Below are positions 1-5,599 of a stretch of 5,599 bases of DNA, piece by piece. The stretch lies in NCBI GenBank assembly GCA_025966295.1, contig JAOPVD010000331.1, positions 1-5,599 on the forward strand, read 5' to 3'. A model generated the notes under the pieces. That model made no database searches and was not told where the DNA came from. It saw only the letters and a list, made by a program, of their open reading frames with translations. This DNA is from Frankiales bacterium. Its GTDB lineage: Bacteria > Actinomycetota > Actinomycetes > Mycobacteriales > SCTD01. The number at the start of each line of letters is the position of its first letter. Position 1 is the stretch's first letter. Both the position numbers and the translations under genes were made by a program.

Positions 1-293
1 ACGCCCTCCGTCCAGGCCCGCCAGGCCTGGGCGTCGTCCGCGCCGGCGGTGAGCATGACGACCGGCAGGTCCAGGCCGCCCTCGCCGGCGCGGATGCGCT
101 CCAGCACGTGGTGGCCGTCCATCCCCGGCATCATCACGTCCAGCACCACGCAGTCCGGCCGGTCGGCCTCGATGGCCCGCAGGCCGGCGAAGCCGTCCTC
201 CACCGTCCGCACGGCGTAGCCCTCGCACTCGAGCACGTCGGTCACCAGCCCCCGAACTGCTGCGTCGTCGTCAATGACCAGGATCTGCGGCAT
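1..293 (-). CDS. Response regulator receiver domain protein (3' end beyond the window)
   Basis: This is a CheY-like receiver domain that accepts a phosphoryl group from a histidine kinase. Numbered from the ATG at 293, it begins MPQILVIDDD with the acidic Mg-binding cluster at residues 8-10. The likely phosphoacceptor Asp is residue 52 in VVLDVMMPGMDG, and the conserved Thr is residue 82 in VVMLTAG. The conserved Lys and any output domain lie beyond the left edge, so it could be a single-domain regulator or a DNA-binding one. An in-frame ATG at 314 would add seven residues (MNLQAAR), and an in-frame TGA at 323-321 blocks anything longer. I prefer 293 because it fits the usual receiver N-terminus. 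Neither start has a well-spaced Shine-Dalgarno: AAGGGG lies one base before 314, and AAGG abuts 293. The gene follows ribF on the same strand with a short gap. No partner kinase is visible. Confidence 0.9.
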   Translation of the reverse strand, partial: MPQILVIDDDAAVRGLVTDVLECEGYAVRTVEDGFAGLRAIEADRPDCVVLDVMMPGMDGHHVLERIRAGEGGLDLPVVMLTAGADDAQAWRAWTEG

Positions 294-349
294 CCTTGCC
301 GCTTGCAGGTTCATGCCCCTTCAATCGTCGCGGGCGGACCCCCGAGTGC

Positions 350-365
350 TCACCCGGACGGGTGA
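350..365. repeat. Perfect 7-bp inverted repeat over the ribF stop codon
   Basis: The sequence reads TCACCCG-GA-CGGGTGA on the plus strand, with two 7-base arms and a 2-base centre. On the coding (minus) strand the last three bases are the ribF TGA stop. As RNA it could fold into a stem of about six pairs with a four-base loop. No U-tract follows, so it is not a classical intrinsic terminator, although U-less hairpins are often proposed as terminators in actinobacteria. It lies 36-51 bases upstream of the 314 start of the response regulator, so it could instead be an operator-like palindrome. Either role is inference, and chance is possible in such GC-rich DNA. Confidence 0.5.
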
Positions 366-1288
366 TCCCGCACCAGTTCGCGGGTGCGCGCCACGTCGAG
401 CTCCATCTGGGCCACCAGCGGCTCGACCCCGTCGAAGCGGAGGGTGTCGCGCAGCCGGGCGGTGAAAGCCAGCCCGACGTGCTCGCCGTACAGGTCGCCG
501 TCGAAGTCCAGGACGTAGGCCTCGACCCGCCGCTCGGTGCCGGCGAAGGTCGGGTTGGTGCCGATGCTGATGGCCGCCGGCAGCTGCTCCTTGCCGCGCA
601 GCAGGTGGCCGGCGTAGATGCCGTCGGCCGGGATGGCGCTCCACGGCAGCGGCTCGAGGTTCGCGGTGGGGTAGCCGATCTCGCGGCCGCGCTGGTCACC
701 GCGCACCACCACGCCGTCGACCCGGTGCTCGCGGCCGAGGGCCTCAGCCGCGCTGGTGACGTCGCCGGCGGCGACGCAGGAGCGCACGTAGGTGGACGAC
801 CAGGTCATGTCGCCGGTGCCCTGCAGCGGGAAGCCCTCGACCGTGAAGCCCCAGCGCCGGCCGTCGTCGGTCAGCGACGCGACGGTGCCCTTGCCGCCGT
901 TGCCGAAGCGGAAGTTCGCGCCCACGACGACGGCGCTCGCGTGCAGCCGCTCGACCAGCACCGAGTGCACGAACTCCTCGGCGGTGAGCTGCATGAAGCC
1001 GACCGTGAACGGCAGCACGCAGAAGACGTCGACGCCGAGCTGCTCGACCAGGTCCGCCTTGTACCTGGTGCCGGTCAGCATCGGCGGGTGGCTGCCGGGC
1101 CGGATCACCTCGATCGGGTGCGGGTCGAAGGTCACCACGACGCTGGGCACCCCGAGCTCGCGGGCCTTCTCGACCGCCCGGCTGATGATCTGCTGGTGAC
1201 CGCGGTGCACGCCGTCGAAGACGCCGATGGTCACGACGCAGCGCCCCCACTTGGTGGGGATCCCGTGGACTCCGCGCCAGCGCTCCAT
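350..1288 (-). CDS. ribF: Bifunctional riboflavin kinase / FMN adenylyltransferase (FAD synthetase)
   Basis: RibF is a cytoplasmic enzyme that phosphorylates riboflavin to FMN with ATP and then adenylylates FMN to FAD. The 312-residue length is normal for the family. The N-terminal nucleotidyltransferase domain shows GVFDGVHRGH (residues 22-31), FDPHP (54-58), GANFRFG (123-129) and SSTYVR (164-169). The C-terminal riboflavin kinase domain shows GYPTAN (205-210), DGIYAG (222-227), GTNPTF (243-248) and a likely catalytic Glu256 in the strand before LDFDGDLYG. The ATG at 1288 is chosen because the N-terminus MERWRG...WGRCVVTIG matches the usual actinobacterial form. It lies 10 nt after the truB stop and has no recognisable Shine-Dalgarno, so reinitiation after truB is likely (inference). 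The loop after FRFG reads NGGKG, which differs from the HKAAG-type loop I recall in relatives. No FMN riboswitch is seen. Confidence 0.97.
   Translation of the reverse strand: MERWRGVHGIPTKWGRCVVTIGVFDGVHRGHQQIISRAVEKARELGVPSVVVTFDPHPIEVIRPGSHPPMLTGTRYKADLVEQLGVDVFCVLPFTVGFMQLTAEEFVHSVLVERLHASAVVVGANFRFGNGGKGTVASLTDDGRRWGFTVEGFPLQGTGDMTWSSTYVRSCVAAGDVTSAAEALGREHRVDGVVVRGDQRGREIGYPTANLEPLPWSAIPADGIYAGHLLRGKEQLPAAISIGTNPTFAGTERRVEAYVLDFDGDLYGEHVGLAFTARLRDTLRFDGVEPLVAQMELDVARTRELVRDHPSG
1245..1259. repeat. Small inverted repeat early in ribF
   Basis: CCCCAC-TTG-GTGGGG is a perfect 6-bp inverted repeat with a 3-base spacer, within codons 10-15 of ribF (30-44 nt from the A of the ATG). In mRNA it would give a strong GC stem shortly after the start codon. 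It overlaps an 8-bp palindrome, GGGATCCC, at 1257-1264. The bases encode the variable Pro-Thr-Lys-Trp-Gly stretch, so the repeat may be a chance result of codon choice. A role in translation is only a guess. Confidence 0.35.
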
Positions 1289-1298
1289 GCCGGGCAGC

Positions 1299-2168
1299 CT
1301 AGGCGGGCCGGAACACCACGGTCGGGCGCGCCTGGTCCGCCCGGTCCTCCAGCAGCGCGACGCAGCCGCCGTCGGGCGCGAACGCCCCCACCGTGCCGGG
1401 GGTCCCGGTGGCCGTCAGCTTCTTGCCGTACGACAGCGCGACCGCCTCCTCGGGGTCCAGGTCGCGGCGCGGGAACGACCGGTCGACCGCGGCGTCCAGC
1501 GGCAGCACGTGGCCGTCGAACTCCTCCGCGAGCTGCTCGAGGGTCCGGGCCTGGTCCAGCCCGAACGGCCCGACCCGGGTACGACGCAGCGCCGTCAGGT
1601 GGCCGCCGACGCCGAGCGCCGCACCGAGATCACGGGCCAGTGCCCGGATGTAGGTGCCGCTGGTGCAGTCCACCCGTACGTCCACCTCGTCGCCCCGCCG
1701 CCCGAGCACCTCGAACACCGAGACCGTGACGGACCGCGCCTTCAGCTCGACCTGCTCCCCGGCGCGGACCCGGGCGTAGGACCGCACGCCGTCCACCTTC
1801 ACCGCGCTGACCGACGACGGGACCTGCTGCAGCGCGCCGGTCAGCACGGCGATCTGGGCGGCGAGCGCCGCGTCGGTGACGTGCGAGGCGTCGGTGCTGG
1901 CGAGCACGTCCCCCTCGGCGTCGTCGGTGACCGTGGTCTGGCCCAGCCGGACGGTGGCCTCGTAGGTCTTGTCGGTGAGCGCCAGGTGGCCGAGCAGCCG
2001 GGTCGCCTTGCCGATGCCCAGCAGCAGCACCCCGGTGGCCATCGGGTCCAGCGTGCCGGCGTGGCCGACCTTGCGGGTGCGGGCGAGGCGGCGGGTGCGG
2101 CCGACGACGTCGTGGCTGGTCCAGCCGGCCGGCTTGTCGATGACGACCAGCCCGTCGGGGGCGGTCAC
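1299..2168 (-). CDS. truB: tRNA pseudouridine(55) synthase TruB
   Basis: TruB isomerises uridine 55 in the T-loop of tRNAs to pseudouridine. The 289-residue protein opens with TAPDGLVVIDKPAGWTSHD. It carries the family motif GHAGTLDPMATGVL, whose Asp41 is the expected catalytic nucleophile, then KTYEATVRLG (67-76), VPSSVSAVKVDGVRSYARVR (116-135) and CTSGTYIRAL (168-177). The last 60 or so residues fit the C-terminal domain seen in actinobacterial TruB. The GTG at 2168 is chosen because it falls directly before the conserved N-terminus and shares the GTGA overlap with the upstream phosphoesterase stop. The frame stays open far upstream (to 3230), but that extension only shadows the neighbouring gene. 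The bases before the GTG (GCACCTGCCCGC) contain no Shine-Dalgarno, so translation probably depends on coupling to the upstream gene. Confidence 0.97.
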   Translation of the reverse strand: MTAPDGLVVIDKPAGWTSHDVVGRTRRLARTRKVGHAGTLDPMATGVLLLGIGKATRLLGHLALTDKTYEATVRLGQTTVTDDAEGDVLASTDASHVTDAALAAQIAVLTGALQQVPSSVSAVKVDGVRSYARVRAGEQVELKARSVTVSVFEVLGRRGDEVDVRVDCTSGTYIRALARDLGAALGVGGHLTALRRTRVGPFGLDQARTLEQLAEEFDGHVLPLDAAVDRSFPRRDLDPEEAVALSYGKKLTATGTPGTVGAFAPDGGCVALLEDRADQARPTVVFRPA

Positions 2169-3172
2169 GCGGGCAGGTGCGGCGCCGTCGCGAGGGCCGC
2201 GCGCAGCCGGTCGAGGGTGGTCTCGACGTCGTCGTAGGAGGTGAAGCCGGCGGCGAAGCGGTGCCCGCCGCCGCCGAGCGCGACGCAGACGGCCCCGACG
2301 TCGACGGCTCCCTTGGAGCGGGTGGACACCTTGAGCAGCCCGTCGGCCGGGTCGGTCTTGAGGACCACCGCGACCTCCGCCTCGCGGGAGGTGCGCAGCA
2401 CGTCGATGACGCCCTCGACGTCGGACAGCGCCAGCCCGGACCGGTCCAGGTCGTCCTTGTCGACGCGGGTCCAGACCAGCCCGAGGCCGCCGACGTCGGC
2501 CGGCTCGAGCACCGCGCGCGAGCAGACCGTGCCGAGCAGCTGCACGTAGGCGAACGGCGCGGTGTCCCAGATCTCGCGGCTGATGACGTCGTGCCGGATG
2601 CCGGTTTCCAGCAGCCGGGCCGCGAGCTCGTGCACCTCCGGCGTGGTCGAGGCGTACTTGAAGGAGCCGGTGTCGGTGACCAGGCCGGTGTAGACCGGCG
2701 CGGCGACCTCGGCGGTCACCTCGAGCCCCATCCGGTCGAGCAGCTCGACCACGACCACCGCGGTGGCGGCCGCGTCGGCGTCGATGAGGTTCACCGTGCC
2801 GAAGCGGGTGTTGGTGACGTGGTGGTCGATGACCAGCACGTCCTGCGCCGCCGCGACCCGGTCGGCGAGCGAGCCGAGCCGGTCGGTGCTGCCGGTGTCG
2901 AACGTGACCAGCAGCCCCGGGGCGGCGGGGATCTGGTCCGCCGGGACGAGCAGCTCTAGCCCCGGCAGCGAGGCGTACGCGGCGGGCACCTCGAACGGCT
3001 CGCTCCCCCACGAGGCCCGCACCGTGCGGCCCTGCGCGCGCAGCGCGAGCCCGAGCGCCAGCATCGACCCGAGCGCGTCGCCGTCCGGCCCGACGTGACA
3101 GGCCAGCGCCACCTCGTCGTACGACGCCAGCAGCCGGAGCGCCTCCGCCCAGTCGGCCTCCGGGACCGTCAC
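2165..3172 (-). CDS. nrnA: DHH-family phosphoesterase (NrnA/CnpB-like oligoribonuclease / pAp phosphatase)
   Basis: This is a DHH/DHHA1 phosphoesterase of 335 residues, the normal size for NrnA proteins. Members degrade 2-5 nt RNAs and dephosphorylate pAp; the mycobacterial relative CnpB also cleaves cyclic di-AMP products or linear dinucleotides. Metal-binding motifs are intact: HVGPDGDALGS (residues 26-36, with H26, D30, D32), VTFDTGS (D92), VIDHH (D116, H117, H118) and GLVTDTGSF (D167). The substrate-binding DHHA1 motif GGGGHRFAAGF is at 300-310. The GTG at 3172 overlaps the rbfA stop by four bases (GTGA), and the 3' end overlaps truB in the same way. The only upstream purine run is an AGGG three bases before the GTG, so coupling with rbfA is likely. 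Which substrate dominates in vivo cannot be read from the sequence, so the symbol indicates the family only. Confidence 0.93.
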   Translation of the reverse strand: MTVPEADWAEALRLLASYDEVALACHVGPDGDALGSMLALGLALRAQGRTVRASWGSEPFEVPAAYASLPGLELLVPADQIPAAPGLLVTFDTGSTDRLGSLADRVAAAQDVLVIDHHVTNTRFGTVNLIDADAAATAVVVVELLDRMGLEVTAEVAAPVYTGLVTDTGSFKYASTTPEVHELAARLLETGIRHDVISREIWDTAPFAYVQLLGTVCSRAVLEPADVGGLGLVWTRVDKDDLDRSGLALSDVEGVIDVLRTSREAEVAVVLKTDPADGLLKVSTRSKGAVDVGAVCVALGGGGHRFAAGFTSYDDVETTLDRLRAALATAPHLPA

Positions 3173-3645
3173 GCGCCCTGCCTGTCCGCGGCGACGACCT
3201 CGTCGTCCTCGTCGTCGTCCTCCACCGCACGCGGCACCCGGTAGGGGTCAGGGTCGCCGGCGGGCGCGGCGCCGCTGGCGATCTGCTGCACCCGGGCGTC
3301 GGCCTCCCGCGCCTGCGCCAGCAGCTCCTCGAGCCGCCCGGCGGTCTCCGGCACGATGTCGGCGATGAAGGCCAGCGACGGCGTGTACCGCACCCCGGTC
3401 TGCTTGCCGACCGTGCTGCGCAGCACCCCCTTGGCGCTCTCCAGCGCCATCGCCGACTCCTGCCGGGCGACGTCGTCGCCGTACACGGTGTAGTAGATGG
3501 TCGCCTCGCGCAGGTCCGGCGTCACCTTCGCATCGGTGATGGTGACCATGCCGAGCCGCGGGTCCTTGACCTGCGTCTCCAGCGTGGCCGCCACGATCTC
3601 GCGGATGCGCACTGCGAGCTTGCGGGCCCGCGCGACGTCCACCAT
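3169..3645 (-). CDS. rbfA: 30S ribosome-binding factor A
   Basis: RbfA is a small KH-type protein that binds the immature 30S subunit and helps late 16S rRNA 5'-end maturation. The 158 residues begin MVDVARARKLAVRIREIV and contain the family stretches VKDPRLGMVTIT (26-37), VTPDLREATIYYTV (41-54) and GVRYTPSLAFIAD (84-96). The end is a long variable tail of about 30 residues with an acidic run, EDDDEDDE (142-149), which is likely disordered. The ATG at 3645 has a good AGAGGA Shine-Dalgarno eight bases upstream and lies one base after the stop of the DUF503 gene. The open frame extends to 3777, but the extra N-terminus has no family resemblance and overlaps the neighbour. The stop overlaps the start of the DHH gene. 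Confidence 0.97.
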   Translation of the reverse strand: MVDVARARKLAVRIREIVAATLETQVKDPRLGMVTITDAKVTPDLREATIYYTVYGDDVARQESAMALESAKGVLRSTVGKQTGVRYTPSLAFIADIVPETAGRLEELLAQAREADARVQQIASGAAPAGDPDPYRVPRAVEDDDEDDEVVAADRQGA

Positions 3646-3646
3646 C

Positions 3647-3940
3647 TCAGTCGTCCTCTCCGAACAGCTGCTGCCTGGCTGACAGCACTTCCAGCTCGGG
3701 CCGGTCGGCCACGAGCCGTTCGCACGCGTCGAGCACCTTACGTACGTGCTGCGCGTCCGCGGCCACCACGGCCACACCGACGAGCGCCCGCCGGTGCAGG
3801 TCGAGGTGCCCGGCCTCAGCGGCGGACACCTCGAACCTGCGGCGGAGCTCGGCGATCACCGGACGCACCACCGACCGCTTCTCCTTGAGGGAGTGCACGT
3901 CCCCGAGGAGCAGGTCCAGGGCCAGGCTGCCGGTGAACAC
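3647..3940 (-). CDS. ylxP: DUF503 family protein (YlxP-like)
   Basis: This is a 97-residue protein of the DUF503/YlxP family, usually found between infB and rbfA. Its function is not well established; a role linked to ribosome maturation or translation is inferred from position. It begins VFTGSLALDLLLGDVHSLKEKR, with the characteristic LKEKR near residues 18-22, followed by VRPVIAELRRRFEVSAAE and the strand GVAVVAAD (55-62), which gives a small alpha/beta fold. The GTG at 3940 is chosen because it fits the family N-terminus and has GAGGAG four bases upstream. The frame is open to 4081, but that extension lies inside infB and looks like random Ser/Arg-rich sequence. The stop is separated from the rbfA ATG by one base, and the Shine-Dalgarno of rbfA lies inside the last codons of this gene, so the two are tightly linked. 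Confidence 0.92.
   Translation of the reverse strand: MFTGSLALDLLLGDVHSLKEKRSVVRPVIAELRRRFEVSAAEAGHLDLHRRALVGVAVVAADAQHVRKVLDACERLVADRPELEVLSARQQLFGEDD
3654..3659 (-). promoter_or_regulatory. Ribosome-binding site of rbfA
   Basis: AGAGGA, eight bases before the rbfA ATG at 3645, lies within the last codons of the DUF503 gene. It supports the short rbfA start over longer in-frame alternatives. Confidence 0.75.
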
Positions 3941-3944
3941 GGTG

Positions 3945-3950
3945 CTCCTC
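3945..3950 (-). promoter_or_regulatory. Ribosome-binding site of the DUF503 gene
   Basis: GAGGAG, four bases before the GTG at 3940. It is the only purine-rich block in an otherwise C-rich intergenic leader, and it decides in favour of this GTG over starts inside infB. Confidence 0.75.
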
Positions 3951-3980
3951 GGGGGCGTGCGGGGGGCGGGGTGGGTGCGC
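3951..3980 (-). other. C-rich infB-DUF503 intergenic spacer
   Basis: Together with the adjoining ribosome-binding site, this is the longest intergenic stretch in the window (40 bases). Read on the coding strand, the 30 bases after the infB stop contain 22 C, 5 G, 3 A and no T. They cannot form a strong hairpin and there is no T-tract, so it is not an intrinsic terminator. Such C-rich, G-poor unstructured RNA resembles Rho-utilisation sequence, but the downstream operon genes argue against obligatory termination here. Confidence 0.45.
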
Positions 3981-5599
3981 CTACTTGCGGGGCACCTCGC
4001 GCATCTCGAACGTCTCGATGACGTCATCGCTCTTGATGTCGTTGAACGATCCCAGGCCGATACCGCACTCGAAGCCCTCACGGACCTCGGTGGCGTCGTC
4101 CTTGAAGCGCTTCAGCGACTCGATCTTGAGGTTGTCGGCCACCACGACGCCGTCACGCACCAGGCGCGCCGACGAGTTGCGGACGATGGTCCCGGAGCGC
4201 ACCAGGCAGCCGGCGATGTTGCCGAACTTGCTGGACCGGAAGACCTCGCGCACCTCGGCCGTGCCGAGCTGCGCCTCCTCGTAGATCGGCTTGAGCATGC
4301 CCTTGAGGGCCGCCTCGATGTCCTCGATCGCCGCGTAGATGACCGAGTAGTAGCGGATGTCCACGTGCTCGCGGTCCGCCAGCTCGCGGGCGTTGCCCTC
4401 GGGACGGACGTTGAACCCGAGGATGACCGCCTCGGAGGCCTTGGCCAGGTTGATGTCGTTCTCGGTGATGGCACCGACGCCGCGCCCGATGATGCGCAGC
4501 GACACCTCCTCGCCCACGTCGATCTTGAGGAGCGCGTCCTCGACGGCCTCGACCGAGCCCGACACGTCACCCTTGAGGATGAGGTTGAGCTGGGTCTTCT
4601 CGCCGTCCTTGAGACGCTCGAACAGCGACTCCAGGGTCGGCCGGCCACGGGTCTGGGCCAGAGCGGCGTTGCGCTCGCGCGCCTGCCGCTGCTCGGCGAT
4701 CTGCCGCGCCATCCGGTCCTCACCGACGACGAGGAAGTTGTCGCCGGCACCGGGGACGGACGTGAAGCCGAGGACCTGCACGGGCTGAGCCGGGCCGGCC
4801 TCGTCGACGTTCTCGCCGCGCTCGTTGAGCATGGCGCGGACCCGGCCGAAGGCGTCGCCGGCCACGATCGAGTCGCCGACGCGGAGCGTGCCGCGCTGGA
4901 CGAGGACGGTCGCGACCGGGCCGCGGCCCTTGTCGAGCCGCGCCTCGATGGCGACACCCTGCGCGTCGACGGAGGCGTCGGCGAACAGCTCGAGCGCCGC
5001 GTCGGCGGTCAGCAGGATGGCGTCGAGGAGCTCCTCGAGGCCCATCCCCGCCTTGGCGGACACGTCCACGAACATCGTGGTGCCGCCGTACTCCTCGGCG
5101 ACCAGGCCGTACTCGGTGAGCTGACCGCGGACCTTGGCCGGGTCGGCGCCCTCCTTGTCGATCTTGTTGACCGCCACGACGATCGGCACGTCCGCCGCCT
5201 GGGCGTGGTTGAGCGCCTCGATCGTCTGCGGCTTCACGCCGTCGTCAGCAGCGACGACCAGGACCGCGATGTCGGTCACCTTCGCACCACGCGCACGCAT
5301 GGCGGTGAACGCCTCGTGACCCGGGGTGTCGATGAAGGTGATCTCGCGGACCCCGCCCTCGACGGGGTGGTGCACCTGGTAGGCGCCGATGTGCTGGGTG
5401 ATGCCGCCGGCCTCGCCCTTGACGACGTCCGTGGAGCGGATCGCGTCGAGCAGGCGGGTCTTGCCGTGGTCGACGTGACCCATGATCGTCACGACCGGCG
5501 GGCGCGGGGTGAGCTCAGCCGCCTCGTCGTAGTCGCCGCCGAAGGACAGGTCGAACCGGGTGAGCAGCTCGGCGTCCTCCTCCTCGGGCGTGACGATCT
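3981..5599 (-). CDS. infB: Translation initiation factor IF-2 (5' part beyond the window)
   Basis: IF-2 is the GTPase that places fMet-tRNA on the 30S subunit and promotes 50S joining. The window holds the last 538 residues and the stop; the long N-terminal region typical of actinobacterial IF-2 is off the right edge. Counting from the first whole codon (5597), an acidic linker is followed by RPPVVTIMGHVDHGKT with the P-loop at 40-47. Switch I follows as GGITQHIGAY (64-73), then DTPGHE (90-95), NKID (144-147) and SAK (180-182). The beta-barrel domain II begins near GVAIEARLDKGRGPVATVLV. The later part includes LNLILKGDVSGSVEA and VRPEGNARELADREHVDIR (domain III). The C-terminal fMet-tRNA-binding domain carries AEVREVF and FECGIGLGSFNDIK, and the protein ends REVPRK. 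All GTPase motifs are intact, with no frameshift. It heads the visible part of the cluster; any promoter lies outside the window. Confidence 0.98.
   Translation of the reverse strand, partial: IVTPEEEDAELLTRFDLSFGGDYDEAAELTPRPPVVTIMGHVDHGKTRLLDAIRSTDVVKGEAGGITQHIGAYQVHHPVEGGVREITFIDTPGHEAFTAMRARGAKVTDIAVLVVAADDGVKPQTIEALNHAQAADVPIVVAVNKIDKEGADPAKVRGQLTEYGLVAEEYGGTTMFVDVSAKAGMGLEELLDAILLTADAALELFADASVDAQGVAIEARLDKGRGPVATVLVQRGTLRVGDSIVAGDAFGRVRAMLNERGENVDEAGPAQPVQVLGFTSVPGAGDNFLVVGEDRMARQIAEQRQARERNAALAQTRGRPTLESLFERLKDGEKTQLNLILKGDVSGSVEAVEDALLKIDVGEEVSLRIIGRGVGAITENDINLAKASEAVILGFNVRPEGNARELADREHVDIRYYSVIYAAIEDIEAALKGMLKPIYEEAQLGTAEVREVFRSSKFGNIAGCLVRSGTIVRNSSARLVRDGVVVADNLKIESLKRFKDDATEVREGFECGIGLGSFNDIKSDDVIETFEMREVPRK

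Noticed and set aside
315..349. Possible promoter or T-tailed terminator between ribF and the response regulator
   Set aside because: No convincing -10/-35 pair and no T-run on the coding strand. The only weak stem here (CGGG/CCCG) is too short to call.
296..1729. Long plus-strand open frame of 477 codons opposite ribF and truB
   Set aside because: It lies antisense to two genes with complete catalytic motifs. The predicted protein is His/Arg/Ala/Gly/Pro-rich without any recognisable domain, as expected from GC-biased third positions.
1227..2959. Further plus-strand open frames opposite truB and the DHH gene (1227-2237 and 2177-2959)
   Set aside because: Low-complexity composition, no motifs and full overlap with well-supported genes; antisense shadows.
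3200..3222. GTC/CTC trinucleotide-like tract resembling a microsatellite
   Set aside because: It encodes the acidic Glu/Asp run of the RbfA tail. It is imperfect and short, so it is adequately explained by coding for a disordered tail.
1299..3230. Apparent 643-residue minus-strand protein with TruB at its C-terminus
   Set aside because: The first ~350 residues are an Arg/Gly/Ala-rich off-frame reading of the DHH gene. TruB starts at the GTG at 2168, so this is not a fusion.
4112..4957. 281-codon Ser/Arg-rich minus-strand frame inside infB
   Set aside because: Off-frame shadow of infB, which has intact IF-2 sequence throughout this interval.
1..5599. tRNA, rRNA, CRISPR array, insertion sequence, attachment site or riboswitch
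   Set aside because: No cloverleaf, repeat-spacer pattern, transposase motif, terminal repeats or conserved aptamer sequence was seen. Nearly all bases are in recognised coding genes.

Overview
The window is about 5.6 kb of very GC-rich DNA with every supported gene on the minus strand. Strong G/C bias at third codon positions, three GTG starts and the gene order infB - DUF503 (ylxP) - rbfA - DHH phosphoesterase (nrnA-like) - truB - ribF point to a high-GC actinobacterium. I cannot place it below that level with confidence. The order is the well-known translation/RNA-maturation cluster that normally lies downstream of nusA, which would be beyond the right edge.

In the direction of transcription (right to left): 5599-3981 is the 3' part of infB (translation initiation factor IF-2), complete from just before the GTPase domain to the stop. 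After a 40-nt C-rich gap comes a 97-aa DUF503/YlxP protein (3940-3647). After one base comes rbfA (3645-3169). A GTGA overlap leads to the DHH-family phosphoesterase (3172-2165), and a second GTGA overlap leads to truB (2168-1299). After 10 nt comes ribF (1288-350). Thirty-five bases beyond the ribF stop begins a response-regulator receiver domain (start at 293 or 314) that runs off the left edge.

The genes fit one transcription unit. IF-2 and RbfA serve translation initiation and 30S maturation. TruB makes pseudouridine 55 in tRNA. The DHH protein degrades nano-RNA, 3'-phosphoadenosine 5'-phosphate (pAp) or cyclic dinucleotides. RibF makes FMN and FAD. Ribosome-binding sites are clear for the DUF503 gene and rbfA, poor for the DHH gene and absent for truB and ribF, which suggests translational coupling in the distal half.

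The part that looks least like the standard cluster is the left end. A perfect 7-bp inverted repeat sits on the ribF stop codon, just ahead of the response regulator. I found no mobile element, CRISPR array, tRNA, rRNA or riboswitch, and no evidence of an undescribed system; the window is largely ordinary housekeeping DNA. No gene-free stretch exceeds 40 bases.
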